Shown here in pieces: positions 1-8,731 of a stretch of DNA of 64,000 nt; within the stretch, counting starts at the first letter, position 1; each line of letters begins with the position of its first letter. The notes under the pieces were generated by a model. The model did no database searches. It was not told the DNA's origin and saw nothing but the letters and a program-made list of their open reading frames with translations. Source of the stretch: a bacterium (lineage in GTDB: Bacteria > Vulcanimicrobiota > Vulcanimicrobiia > Vulcanimicrobiales > Vulcanimicrobiaceae); assembly GCA_021805775.1 (NCBI GenBank), contig JAJZED010000011.1, positions 1 to 64,000 on the forward strand, written 5' to 3'. The translations under genes and the position numbers were made by a program.

Positions 1-96
1 TACATCGCCATCTGGTACAATCGTTTACGGACCCACTCGGCGCTCGGTTATCTGAGCCCCGAACGATACGAGTCGCAGCTGCCGATTGCAGTATAG
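1..96 (+). CDS. IS3-family transposase, C-terminal end (partial)
   Basis: The window opens inside a reading frame that ends at a TAG at 94-96. The 31 visible residues contain WYNRLRTHSALGYLSPERYE, the typical end of the DDE integrase core (rve) of IS3/IS150-type OrfB transposases, where 'YN..R.HSALGYLSPE..E' closes the domain. The catalytic DDE residues lie outside the window, so activity cannot be judged. It shows that an insertion sequence lies at the left edge. Confidence 0.85.
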   Translation, partial: YIAIWYNRLRTHSALGYLSPERYESQLPIAV

Positions 97-120
97 TCAC
101 ATGTCCGGAAAATCGGTACA
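1..120 (+). mobile_element. Right end of an IS3-family insertion sequence (partial)
   Basis: After the transposase stop there is a short tail, tgtccggaaaatcggtaca (about 102-120), ending in CA as expected for the right terminal repeat of IS3-family elements (TG...CA ends). The left end is outside the window, so the inverted repeat and target duplication cannot be confirmed. The right boundary is inferred. Confidence 0.5.
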
Positions 121-358
121 GGCTCAACTTGGCGCAAGGACGAGGCAATCTGCTCGGGGGAGTGCCGTTCCCACATGGGCAAAGCCTCCGGGCTGGGGTA
201 GGTGATTTTGCCGATTTTTCGCGAGTCCCGCTGGTCCGGTTTTCGGGGTCAGGGTCAAAACGCGCACGGCCGGAAGCGTCTCCAAGCAATATCAAGGCCG
301 CGCGTATGCGGCCCCCGCCTTTGCGAAGAGCAACTACGCGCGGGATTCGTCGCGACTG
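121..358. other. Intergenic region between IS end and DUF4383 gene
   Basis: No convincing gene on either strand. The short reading frames here are arginine/proline-rich and lack family features. The left part holds the c-di-GMP-I-like motif listed separately. The right part (about 230-358) shows nothing recognisable. Confidence 0.6.
130..227 (+). ncRNA. Possible c-di-GMP-I (GEMM)-like riboswitch motif
   Basis: At about 177-220 the sequence contains GGCAAAGCCTCCGG, then GGTAGG and TTTTGCCGAT followed by a T5 run. An upstream GGCAA at 144-148 could pair with the TTGCC. GCAAAGCCTCCGG, GGTAGGT and the closing GGCAA/TTGCC pairing are hallmarks of the c-di-GMP-I aptamer, but the intervening helices are not standard and no plus-strand gene follows, so it may be a remnant beside the IS. 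This is a motif match by eye only. Confidence 0.3.
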
Positions 359-775
359 CTACCCTGCGTCGACTGAGAGTCGACCGTAACCGGCGAACCA
401 CGCAATTACCGCGGTGCCGAGGTGCAAGAGCACGTCCCATCCATAGACCGGCGCGACGCCGAAGAGCGTGTTGGTAATCGGGATCGCGCCGAGGATGCCG
501 ATGAGGAGATAGAACCAAAAGAGTTTGCGAAAATATCCGGCTGCGCTCGCAAAACTCCGCGCCGCAAGCAAGCCGAAGATTCCGATGAGGAAGTGGATCG
601 CGTCGTGCGCGAGATTCACCGGAAAGAGCCCGAAGAGCAAGCGGTAGTGCGGATCGAGCGTGACGACGACCGGAGCATCGAACGGTGCGAGCGGCGCGAC
701 CGCAGGCAGCAGCGCCAAACCGGCGGCGGCGATAAAGAGCAGTCCGAACAGAAGAGCGAGCCGAGGTGCGGTCAT
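359..775 (-). CDS. DUF4383 family membrane protein
   Basis: A 138-residue hydrophobic protein with about four predicted membrane segments, near residues 5-28, 48-70, 78-103 and 113-130. The run NLAHDAIHFLIGIFGLLAA matches the conserved 'N..H...G..GL' helix of DUF4383. Its function is unknown. The start codon overlaps the stop of the upstream phosphatase gene (772-775, ATGA), so it is probably translationally coupled as the last gene of that minus-strand unit. Confidence 0.7.
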   Translation of the reverse strand: MTAPRLALLFGLLFIAAAGLALLPAVAPLAPFDAPVVVTLDPHYRLLFGLFPVNLAHDAIHFLIGIFGLLAARSFASAAGYFRKLFWFYLLIGILGAIPITNTLFGVAPVYGWDVLLHLGTAVIAWFAGYGRLSVDAG

Positions 776-1494
776 GCGCTCGCCTTGCGCAGCAACGCGC
801 TCAACTCCTGGTGCAGCGCTCCGTTATCGGCGAGGACGCTGCGCCCGTCAAGCTCGAATCGCCCTCCATCGACGCTACTCACCGCGCCGCCGGCTTCGGC
901 GACCAGCAGCGCCCCGGCGGCGAGATCCCACGGAGCGAGGCCAAACTCCCAAAAACCGTCGAAGCGTCCCATCGCGGTGTAGGCGAGATCGAGCGCGGCG
1001 GATCCGTCGCGCCGCACCGCCTGCGCGCGCTCCGACGCGGCGGCGAAGCAACGCGCATTGGTTGCGTAGTCGGCGGGGTGGAACCCGGTGCAGAGCATCG
1101 CCTCGCCGATCCCTCCGATCGGAGAGACGGCGATCGGGTCGCCGTTGCGCCGCGCTCCCGCGCCGCGCACGGCGACGAAAGTTTCACGCATCGCCGGTGC
1201 ATGCACGACGCCGATCTCGACGACTCCGGCGCGTTCGTAGGCGATGGAAACGCAGTAGATCGGGTATCCATGCGCGTAGTTGGTCGTTCCGTCGAGTGGG
1301 TCGACGATCCAGCGCTCGTCGCTCCTGCCGCCACGAGCACCCGATTCTTCGGCGAGAATCGCCGCTCGCGGCGTCGCTGCGAGCAATCGTTCGATGAGGA
1401 GCGCCTCGCTTGCACGGTCGGCATCGGTGACGATATCGGCGCGGCGCGATTTTTCGGCGATCTCACGCGGAAGCGCGGCGCGCTCCAAAAGCAA
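772..1494 (-). CDS. Inositol monophosphatase family protein
   Basis: A Mg2+-dependent phosphatase of the IMPase/SuhB fold. The metal-binding glutamates lie in ILAEES, the core motif is IVDPLDGTTNYAHG, and the C-terminal motif is PWDLAAGALLVAEAGG. TTG at 1494 is the first ordinary start codon. Upstream in-frame sequence encodes FAELCAREAGE running into LLLER, which looks like the family's first helix, so translation may begin earlier at a rare codon such as ATT near 1563, overlapping the stop of the preceding gene. Substrate is unknown: inositol phosphate, histidinol phosphate and PAP phosphatases share this fold. Confidence 0.85.
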   Translation of the reverse strand: MLLERAALPREIAEKSRRADIVTDADRASEALLIERLLAATPRAAILAEESGARGGRSDERWIVDPLDGTTNYAHGYPIYCVSIAYERAGVVEIGVVHAPAMRETFVAVRGAGARRNGDPIAVSPIGGIGEAMLCTGFHPADYATNARCFAAASERAQAVRRDGSAALDLAYTAMGRFDGFWEFGLAPWDLAAGALLVAEAGGAVSSVDGGRFELDGRSVLADNGALHQELSALLRKASA

Positions 1495-1558
1495 TTCGCC
1501 CGCCTCGCGAGCGCATAGCTCGGCGAAGCGGGCGAGATTTTCGAGAGAATCTACGGAA

Positions 1559-4500
1559 TTAATTCGCGACCAACGTGTAGGTGATGACCGAGCTCTGCGC
1601 GCTTAACGATTCAGCCCCAAGTGCAAGCTGAAAGTTTTGCAAGATGTCGTAAGGCGAGGTGCGTGCAGGAATACTGGTCCCGTTCGCAACCTGCAAGCTC
1701 GTCGCCGTCGGAACAACGGTGAACGTCGGAACGTCGAAACTAATGCCGGCTCCCTGCGACGAATTCGTAGAATCGGTCTGCGTCAACAGTTCGTTCGTCG
1801 GCGAGCCCGTACTGTTAACCGGGTTATTACTCGCTTGCACCGAGAGATTCCAGGTCATCCCCGTCGCCGATTGGATGATGACGCTCGCGCGAACGATATC
1901 GCCGAATGTCGTCGTCGTGTTGTTGCTATAGTTGCCCAAGGTGACCGTCGAGCCCGAGAACGAGCAGAGCGCGCAACTCACGTTCGGCGTCGAGCCGCCT
2001 GGGCCTGGATTCGCGGGATCGACAACCACGCTAAGGCCGACCGAGAGCTGGACCTGCACTTCATCGTCACCGAGCCAATTCGGGCCACCCACCGTTCCGT
2101 TCGCGAGCGTACAGGTACCCGCGATATTGTTGATGCAGTAGGTCTGAAACTGATAGGAATCGCTATTCGATTGCGGGCCAATCGCGGTGTATGAGATCGT
2201 CATCGTGTCGCCCGGTTTCAGCAAGCACGTACCACCGCCGATATCGATCTCCCCATCGGCTCCCCCGGAGGTCGCCGACATCGCTGCAAGCGCATTGGTA
2301 ACGGTACAGCCATCGACGTTGCCCGAGAGCGTCGGTATCGAGCCCGTGACGTGCCAGAAGTTCCCGCTGCTATCGGTAGCATTGACACCGTTTACATCGG
2401 TCCCGGGTATGCGTATCCGGAACGAAGTAATGTTAGTGCTGACACCCGAGTTATTCGACACCGTATAGGTATACGCGTTTCCGTAGGTCGCGTTCGCGTT
2501 TCCGCCGATCGTCGGCTCGGTGTTCGTCGCGACCGCCGTCGCCGACGGGTAGCCTCCCGCGCCGGTAAAGCCGTCGCCCGCCGAGACGCTATTCACGAGC
2601 AGCTGGAAGGTCTTTCCGGAAGACCAACCGTTGCCGTTCGCCCCGTGGGCGTAGATGGTGAACGGCACGTTCCCGGTGGTATTCAGGTTTTGCAACGTGA
2701 ATTTCATTGTGAGAGACTGGCCCGCCCCGAGCGAATTGGTAATCCCGCCCACGTTGCACTGGGGCTGCGGCCGCGTGTCGGGAGCGGTGAGCACGGAGCC
2801 GACCGGCGGCGGCACGGCGTTCGCGACATTCACGTTGTTACACGCGCTAAATATCCAATATCTCTGCGACCCGCTGACCTGACTTCCTACATAACTCCAG
2901 CCGGCAGGCGAGACGACGCTGGGATTTCCCGAGGTAGAGAGGGCATTCGATGCTGCCACAACGACCGTATCGACATAGTCGGGGTTTGGATCTGCACCGA
3001 GGGAAGTGTTTTGAAAGATCACGTTTTCCGAGGAGGTCGACCCGGTGCCAACGGTCGCCGGGGAAAAATAGGCCGACATCAGCGCCGAGTTGAGGCTAAA
3101 CTGGGCATAGGCAAGGCTATCGACCGATGCGTTTGCAAGACCGTTGAGAATGGGAACCGTGGTCGTTCCGGTCGGTGTGATAACGAAAAACGAGCCCCCT
3201 GCCGAAAGGAGCGCCCAATCGGAATACGGGTTCCCACCTGGCCCCGGGTTGACATCGATATAAAAAGTCTGGGTCGCACCTGGTAAAATACCGTTGCCGC
3301 CGCCGCCGCCTTGAAAATAACTATAATCGGTAAAGCACACGTACGACGTCGGGACGGTCTGGACCGCGTTCGCACATCCGTTATCCGGTTGCCAATTATC
3401 AACATTAAAGTTTGGATCGACCTGATAGATCTCGAGGTTGTTGGTTCCTTGCCAATAGCCGCCACCGAGCGCGAGTTCGTAGATTGTCGAGGGGGAGTTG
3501 TTCTTAATATTAAACCCGATGATATCGAAACCATTGGGGCTTAGGGAATACGGCGAATTTCGCTCGTACTGCGCGTTGGTGGTATGTGGGTCGAAGAAAT
3601 GCGCCTCCACGTCCTCGGGTGCGCCGGAGATGTAGACCGGGGAGAAGACTCCGGACAGAGCGACGCTCGCCGTCGCTCCCGAACTTCCGATCGAGATATA
3701 GGCCGGTGCGTACGCTGTGAAAGCGCTAGTGCTCGACCACGCGAGGCCGTGCGTCGGCAATACCGATGTGAGCATCTGGCAGGTGCCGTTTGTCGAACAA
3801 AGGCTTCCCGCCTGATCGGTTACCACGGCGTTCGCCAGCGTAATCGAGGCGTCGGGTGCAAACTGCTCGCCGGCCGTTGTGGGGTCGATCTCGATCGCGC
3901 ACTCGTCACGTGGAGCGCCGGCGCCGCCCGTGTTTGCGCAAAGATCGTTCACCTTCCACGCGTTGCCGTTGGAATCGTTCACGGTTGCGCTACAGCCCGC
4001 CTCGCATTGGGCAAGCGTGTTGCCGGCGAGAACAACCGTTTCGCCGTACCCTTTGGTCTTGCTAACACTCGTCCCGAAATCTACGCCCGTAGAAAAGGCA
4101 ATCTTCGCAAACGAATCGCTGTTGCCGATGCCGCCGAACTCAACCGGGCTACTGTTCGTAAAGGTGAGGTTCGTGGTGGCACTGCCGCCGGGGCTGGGAA
4201 TCGTCAGCGTTATGCCGCCGCCGGTATAGGTCGTCGAAACATAGTAACCCAAGACTTGGAAGACCTGCGAGGCGTAGACCGACTTCGCCACGGTGTCGTA
4301 GAGCTGCGCAGTAAAGCTCCGCGGAACATAGCTACCCGGGGCGAGTGCCGAGGCTGCCCCACCCGTCTGAGGATTAGTCAACGAACCGGTCTGGAACTGG
4401 AAGGTATGCGAGAGGTTTCCGCCACCGGTTACATTAGCATTCCACAACGTCTGGCCGGTCGGGTCGGTGATCGTCCACGTATAGGTCGACGACGGGGCGA

Positions 4501-5656
4501 GGAGGACGCTCTCGGTTAATCCGGAGGTCGATTGGTCGGTAGGACCATCCCAAGCAAATTCCGTAGCGGCGGTCGGGACGGGAAGAGGACGCGGCGAAGG
4601 ATTCGCGTTCGTTCCATCGGGTGTGAGAACCATCGTCTGGCCGCTCGAACCGGTCACCGAGACCTGCACTTGGGCGAGCCGCTCGTTTTGGGTTTTATCG
4701 TAGAGGACGACCGAATAGGTACCCGCAGCTTGCGTCGGGGAGATCGACCACGTAACCGCGAGGTTGCCGCCGGGTGCCTGTGCGCCGCTGGAGAGATTCG
4801 GCTGGCAGAGCCCATTTGCGGCATACGACGATTGTACCGGGGCTGAGAAGATGCAGACCGGATTGATCGACGTCGACTCGATGTAGACGACGTAGTAATC
4901 CGAGGGCGTCAGGTTCGTCGCGTAGATGTACGCCGCGACGCTCGACCCGGCGGCAAATTGATAGATTTCCTGCGTGTGAAACGCATCTTGGTAGACCTTC
5001 AGGTCGTAGGTGGCGCTCACGTTTATGTAAACGACGGCAGCCCATTTCCCCTGGGTGACATCGTAGACGGCAAATACATAGATCCCCGCGACCGAGGTTG
5101 TTAGAGTGTGAGTCCCACTTTGCGGGGCACCGTAGTTCCCTCCGACCGCAGTCGCAGCCGTACCGTCGGCGACGTTCGGAGCAATATAATAATTATGAAA
5201 CGTGTCACCGCCGGAGAGTCCTTCGGCTTGCCAGCGAATCTTACACCCGACGGCGAAGTCGTCGCCGATGCTGTTACTACAGTTTGCGTTGCCAGTCTCG
5301 GCAACGACGATCGATGCGCCGGTCGCCGCTTGAATCTGCCGTCTGCCCGGCGTAGCGGTGTTTGCAATCGACCGGGCCGGAAGCGGCGGAAGCATGCTCA
5401 ACGGAACGATCGCTCCCGGAAGCGTCGATGGCCCACCGCCAAAGGGAGGTTTGAACGGAGTCGGTGTTGAGAGAGGCACCGGCGTTCGAAACGGAGGTAG
5501 GGGCAATGGCGTGTGCAGGATCGGCATGCCGATGGGCGTCACGATCGGGTGCGGCACGATGCGCGCCGGTACCCCGCCGCGCCCGAACGCCGTGGCGACC
5601 GCGGCGGCGGCGAGGATCGCTGCGACGGCAAGTGATTGCAGGCGGCGTACGTTCAT
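1559..5656 (-). CDS. Giant secreted beta-rich protein (candidate fibre tip/adhesin)
   Basis: 1365 residues. Residues 1-26 form a signal peptide (MNVRRLQSLAVAAILAAAAV start). A proline/threonine-rich linker follows to about residue 80. The rest is Thr/Ser/Asn/Gly-rich sequence with repeated beta-sandwich-like stretches. The C-terminus, SSVITYTLVAN, has the same alternating YTL ending as the pilin-like proteins of this locus. No enzyme motif is visible. It starts at the stop of the upstream small secreted gene (5656 shared). Position last in the putative fibre operon and its size suggest a surface adhesin or tip protein; this is inference. Confidence 0.75.
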   Translation of the reverse strand: MNVRRLQSLAVAAILAAAAVATAFGRGGVPARIVPHPIVTPIGMPILHTPLPLPPFRTPVPLSTPTPFKPPFGGGPSTLPGAIVPLSMLPPLPARSIANTATPGRRQIQAATGASIVVAETGNANCSNSIGDDFAVGCKIRWQAEGLSGGDTFHNYYIAPNVADGTAATAVGGNYGAPQSGTHTLTTSVAGIYVFAVYDVTQGKWAAVVYINVSATYDLKVYQDAFHTQEIYQFAAGSSVAAYIYATNLTPSDYYVVYIESTSINPVCIFSAPVQSSYAANGLCQPNLSSGAQAPGGNLAVTWSISPTQAAGTYSVVLYDKTQNERLAQVQVSVTGSSGQTMVLTPDGTNANPSPRPLPVPTAATEFAWDGPTDQSTSGLTESVLLAPSSTYTWTITDPTGQTLWNANVTGGGNLSHTFQFQTGSLTNPQTGGAASALAPGSYVPRSFTAQLYDTVAKSVYASQVFQVLGYYVSTTYTGGGITLTIPSPGGSATTNLTFTNSSPVEFGGIGNSDSFAKIAFSTGVDFGTSVSKTKGYGETVVLAGNTLAQCEAGCSATVNDSNGNAWKVNDLCANTGGAGAPRDECAIEIDPTTAGEQFAPDASITLANAVVTDQAGSLCSTNGTCQMLTSVLPTHGLAWSSTSAFTAYAPAYISIGSSGATASVALSGVFSPVYISGAPEDVEAHFFDPHTTNAQYERNSPYSLSPNGFDIIGFNIKNNSPSTIYELALGGGYWQGTNNLEIYQVDPNFNVDNWQPDNGCANAVQTVPTSYVCFTDYSYFQGGGGGNGILPGATQTFYIDVNPGPGGNPYSDWALLSAGGSFFVITPTGTTTVPILNGLANASVDSLAYAQFSLNSALMSAYFSPATVGTGSTSSENVIFQNTSLGADPNPDYVDTVVVAASNALSTSGNPSVVSPAGWSYVGSQVSGSQRYWIFSACNNVNVANAVPPPVGSVLTAPDTRPQPQCNVGGITNSLGAGQSLTMKFTLQNLNTTGNVPFTIYAHGANGNGWSSGKTFQLLVNSVSAGDGFTGAGGYPSATAVATNTEPTIGGNANATYGNAYTYTVSNNSGVSTNITSFRIRIPGTDVNGVNATDSSGNFWHVTGSIPTLSGNVDGCTVTNALAAMSATSGGADGEIDIGGGTCLLKPGDTMTISYTAIGPQSNSDSYQFQTYCINNIAGTCTLANGTVGGPNWLGDDEVQVQLSVGLSVVVDPANPGPGGSTPNVSCALCSFSGSTVTLGNYSNNTTTTFGDIVRASVIIQSATGMTWNLSVQASNNPVNSTGSPTNELLTQTDSTNSSQGAGISFDVPTFTVVPTATSLQVANGTSIPARTSPYDILQNFQLALGAESLSAQSSVITYTLVAN

Positions 5657-6327
5657 CAGTAATACAGCGTATAGACCGCATTGGTGCTATACGTCCCCCC
5701 GGAGACGCTGACCGGAATGCTCAGCGTCAGATCGACGCAGTAGGTCTTTGTACCCCCGTTTGTTTCAACGGATGTCCACGTCCCACCGTCGTCGCTATAG
5801 ACGTAGAACGGCGTCGCGGTTGCCAGCGGCGATGTTAGATAAGTATTATTCGCCAGATCCTTCCCGGGAAAAGTTGCCGCGAAGTCGGCGAATAATCCAT
5901 CGTAGAGATCCCAGTACGTAACGGTCGTATTTACCGTAATCGTATAAGCGCACGGCACCACAACCGTCGTCCCGGCCGTGGCATTGATCGTCACGGAATT
6001 CAAGTTGCTCACTAACAAAGTGCCGAGAGGATTCGGTTGGACCGACGCCTCGACGCGAACGGCCTGCTGATTTTGTGCGACGAGGTTATTAAGCGAAAGC
6101 GCTCCTGCCCTAATCGTTCGCTTGGTATCAAGCGTAAAGGCGGCACGTATTTGCGACCCCGTTGTCGCCGTCGGCGCATAAGCCGCCATCCGTGGAGCCG
6201 GGGTGACATTGACAATGATCGTTACCGCAATTTGGTCGCGCTGCTGCACAAAAAGCGCGAGAGCAACCGCAATCGAGGCAAGGGTCAGAAATGCTGCAAG
6301 GAGTGCCGTGCGGCCGGCGCGTTTCAT
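5656..6327 (-). CDS. Secreted minor pilin-like protein
   Basis: 223 residues from ATG at 6327, which overlaps the TGA of the upstream gene (ATGA). Residues 1-27 (MKRAGRTALLAAFLTLASIA start) form a signal peptide or N-terminal anchor. The mature part begins with an alternating hydrophobic strand (IAVTIIVNVTP) and ends TYSTNAVYTLYY, matching the YTL-type last strand of its neighbours. Two cysteines (CAYTITVN and YCVDLTL) could form a disulfide. No known family can be named with confidence; role as a minor fibre subunit is inferred. Confidence 0.65.
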   Translation of the reverse strand: MKRAGRTALLAAFLTLASIAVALALFVQQRDQIAVTIIVNVTPAPRMAAYAPTATTGSQIRAAFTLDTKRTIRAGALSLNNLVAQNQQAVRVEASVQPNPLGTLLVSNLNSVTINATAGTTVVVPCAYTITVNTTVTYWDLYDGLFADFAATFPGKDLANNTYLTSPLATATPFYVYSDDGGTWTSVETNGGTKTYCVDLTLSIPVSVSGGTYSTNAVYTLYY

Positions 6328-6989
6328 TTCGCCACCACCGTGTAAACAATCCAAACATAGTAATGCCCGTTTGTTGCCGAATTCGGCACCTTTACCTCAT
6401 AATCGTAGTAGTACGTGCCCGTTGCGGAGAGGCTCTGAGCGATCGGAGCCGGGTAGGTCGTGTACGCAATCGTCGGCGCCGTCGCGTAACCGCCGCCGGT
6501 AACCGCGCCGCTTGTCTTCATGAACGGCGCGCCCGCTGAAAACCCGGTGTTCGGATCGGAGCTCGCCGTCGACGGCAGATAATAGACCGTCTGCGAGACC
6601 GGCACGCTCGTCCCATCGGTAAGATTGTAGAAATCGGCCGCGCCCTCACCGTAGATATTAAATCCGGTCGACGAGTTTGTGGTGACGTTGAGTTCGATGG
6701 CGTACTTATAGAGGTAGGTCTTGCCGGCCTCGATAGTACCGAAATCGACCGATCCGCCATCGAAAAACGCATTCGGCCCATGCGTCGGTGCCGGTTGCGC
6801 GCCGATGACCGCAGGAACCGCGCCGAAGCCGCTGTTGTAGTTCGGCGTCAACGATAACTTCACGATTGCGTTGGTACGCCACGTGACGACAGTCGAAGCG
6901 GTCGAGGCGAGAACGGCAACCGGGAGTAGCGCCATCATTGCGATGGCGATCCCGATCCCCCGTATCCGTGTCGTTCCTCTGCGTTCCAT
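6324..6989 (-). CDS. Secreted pilin-like protein
   Basis: 221 residues from ATG 6989, chosen because a basic start (MERRGTTRIRG) and a hydrophobic signal segment follow directly and AGGGG lies 8 bases upstream. The mature N-terminus STVVTWRTNAIVKLSLTPNY parallels VTVDWNTQKIASIVLTTQYN of the protein at 7919-8581, so the two are probably homologous subunits. It ends YYVWIVYTVVAK. A longer reading frame reaches 7130 but lacks a signal sequence. Gene order and overlaps place it in the fibre operon. Confidence 0.7.
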   Translation of the reverse strand: MERRGTTRIRGIGIAIAMMALLPVAVLASTASTVVTWRTNAIVKLSLTPNYNSGFGAVPAVIGAQPAPTHGPNAFFDGGSVDFGTIEAGKTYLYKYAIELNVTTNSSTGFNIYGEGAADFYNLTDGTSVPVSQTVYYLPSTASSDPNTGFSAGAPFMKTSGAVTGGGYATAPTIAYTTYPAPIAQSLSATGTYYYDYEVKVPNSATNGHYYVWIVYTVVAK

Positions 6990-7050
6990 CGTGGTAACCC
7001 CTACCATCCTCCGTGAGCCTACAACCGTGCTGCCGCGCCGGGAGGGCGGG

Positions 7051-7845
7051 CTAGCGAACCGTGAACTTGATACCGCCTGCGGTATCGGTCTTGCCGTTAT
7101 AATCGATCGTCGCGATCGCTTCGTACTCACCGGGTGCGAGCCGCTTTCCTTGGAGCTCCAACAATCGCGTCCCGCCGCGTTCGACGAGTTGATTGCTGGG
7201 GATCGGCACCCTGTCGACGATCTTGCCGGAGGTCGTCTGCACGACGAGCTGCCCCCGAAGGTAAACGTGTGCGTTTCCGGTATTCTTGAAGAGCACGTGA
7301 TAGATGCGCCCGAGCGGATTTGCGTAACTCGCCATCCGCACGATCGCCCCGTCGATATGGACGGTATCCGGGATCGTTTCGTAGATCTTCGAAGCGATGC
7401 GTTCGGAGAACGCGACGGTCTGCCCCGGCTTGCGCTCCGGCCGCGTCTGAAAAAAGACGATGCCGGCGTACTCGCCAGAGAGCGCGTGATTCGAAGGCAC
7501 TTGGATCGTCAATTGCACTTGCTGCGAGGTATTCGGCTGAATGTTGAATTCACGCGGCCGGATCGAGGCCCATTTCATCAGCGAGTTCGGCCGCGAACCC
7601 ACTTTGGTGAAGACGTAACTCCCTGCTTGATTCACCGTGAAGTCGACCATCGTCGCCTGCACGTGCGTCGAGTTGAGCCCCGAGTTATGAATCGTGATCG
7701 GTATGTTGTACGTCATGCCTCTGGGAATCGAAACCTCAAGTTTCCCCGGCGTCACCTCAAGCCCAATTTGGAGTGAGCTTGCACGGATCGGCCAGATGAG
7801 GAGCGTGAGTGCCGCGAGCGCGCGGAGCGATCGGAGTTTCAGCAT
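7051..7845 (-). CDS. PapD-like periplasmic chaperone candidate
   Basis: 264 residues with a signal peptide (MLKLRSLRALAALTLLIWPI start, cleavage near residue 23). An N-terminal Ig-like domain starts LEVTPGKLEVSIPRG, continues with a 'NSG...HVQATMVDF' strand pair and closes with FNIQPNTSQQVQLTIQVP, the layout of the first domain of pilus chaperones and related extracytoplasmic Ig proteins. A second beta domain covers about 165-264. Unlike DUF916 proteins it has no C-terminal membrane anchor, which fits a soluble periplasmic role. It sits between pilin-like genes. Chaperone function is inferred from fold-like pattern and context. Confidence 0.6.
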   Translation of the reverse strand: MLKLRSLRALAALTLLIWPIRASSLQIGLEVTPGKLEVSIPRGMTYNIPITIHNSGLNSTHVQATMVDFTVNQAGSYVFTKVGSRPNSLMKWASIRPREFNIQPNTSQQVQLTIQVPSNHALSGEYAGIVFFQTRPERKPGQTVAFSERIASKIYETIPDTVHIDGAIVRMASYANPLGRIYHVLFKNTGNAHVYLRGQLVVQTTSGKIVDRVPIPSNQLVERGGTRLLELQGKRLAPGEYEAIATIDYNGKTDTAGGIKFTVR

Positions 7846-7855
7846 CGTGCCCTCT

Positions 7856-7893
7856 CGCTTCGTTGCGGGGAGGTGAGTCCCCGCAACGAAGCG
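7856..7893 (-). promoter_or_regulatory. Strong intercistronic stem-loop
   Basis: A perfect 15-bp inverted repeat, CGCTTCGTTGCGGGG with CCCCGCAACGAAGCG, separated by 8 bases, lies between the stop of the pilin-like gene and the chaperone-like gene. No T-run follows on the minus strand, so it is not a standard terminator. It may stabilise the upstream mRNA or reduce downstream read-through, as at other pilin operons. Confidence 0.65.
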
Positions 7894-7918
7894 TGACGCG
7901 CCAAGGATCGTACCTACC

Positions 7919-8581
7919 CTAGTTCGTGGTCAGGGTGTAGGTGACGGTCACCGATTGCGCGCCCGAAGGGGCGTTCGGTGCGATCACCAACTCGACATCG
8001 CCGCCGAGATTGGTGCCGGTCGTCGCCGCGGCGGTCGAGAGCAGTGTCCCGCCCGTGCCGTTCATCGCGAAGTCGCCGCCGGGGCACGCGGCGGTGCTCA
8101 CGATCGAGGGAGCCGACGCGCGAGCCGAGGCGGTCGCCGCGAGGTTGTTTGCATAGCTGCCGTTCGGCAGCAGGCAGAGCAGGAAGCCGCTCGCCGGATA
8201 GCCCGCGGTCGCCGCTTCGGTCACCGAATAACCGAGCGAATCGTTCGTGCCGATCGCCGCGTTGACGGCGTTGAGCTCCATACAATCGGTGTACTGTGCG
8301 ACGTCGGGCGTCACGTTTCCGAAGTTGATGATTCCGGATGTGGCTTCGGTATCCGAAGCCTGGCAGATGCCGGCACCGGTGTTGAGATTGGCATCGATCG
8401 TTTCGGCACCGGTATTGTGCGTGCCGAGCGGCGAGCCGTTATACTGCGTCGTCAGAACGATCGACGCAATTTTTTGAGTGTTCCAATCGACGGTGACCGT
8501 CGGAGAGGCTGCGAAGGCCGGAGCCGTCGAGATAACGAGCGCTGCGAACGTCGCAAGCGCGAGAATGCGTTTTGTATTCAT
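7919..8581 (-). CDS. Secreted major-pilin-like protein
   Basis: 220 residues. A clear signal peptide (MNTKRILALATFAALVISTA start, AFA cleavage near 24) is preceded by AAAGGA before the ATG. The mature N-terminal strand is VTVDWNTQKIASIVLTTQYN; four to five cysteines could form disulfides; the C-terminus is SVTVTYTLTTN. Alanine/threonine/glycine-rich composition and the last-strand pattern resemble spore-coat-U/archaic chaperone-usher pilins, although no family hit could be run. The strong stem-loop just downstream suggests it is the most abundant product of the operon. Function is inferred. Confidence 0.65.
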   Translation of the reverse strand: MNTKRILALATFAALVISTAPAFAASPTVTVDWNTQKIASIVLTTQYNGSPLGTHNTGAETIDANLNTGAGICQASDTEATSGIINFGNVTPDVAQYTDCMELNAVNAAIGTNDSLGYSVTEAATAGYPASGFLLCLLPNGSYANNLAATASARASAPSIVSTAACPGGDFAMNGTGGTLLSTAAATTGTNLGGDVELVIAPNAPSGAQSVTVTYTLTTN

Positions 8582-8731
8582 GATCCTTTCACCATGCGCG
8601 AGAAGTCGCCGTCCTTGGCGGGAGCGAGAACTTTTACGTTTATCGTATCGGTCGCCTGCTACCGAAACTTTCTATGAATGGGTCAAGGGGTAGTAAAGTT
8701 ATGACGGTGCTTTTAGTAAAGATTGTTATTG

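Noticed and set aside
4532-4846. Plus-strand frames opposite the large secreted gene
   Set aside because: They are arginine-rich shadows of the 1365-residue protein, without domains or ribosome sites.
7856-7893. Stem-loop as a Rho-independent terminator
   Set aside because: There is no T-run on either side on the transcribed strand, and the operon continues after it.
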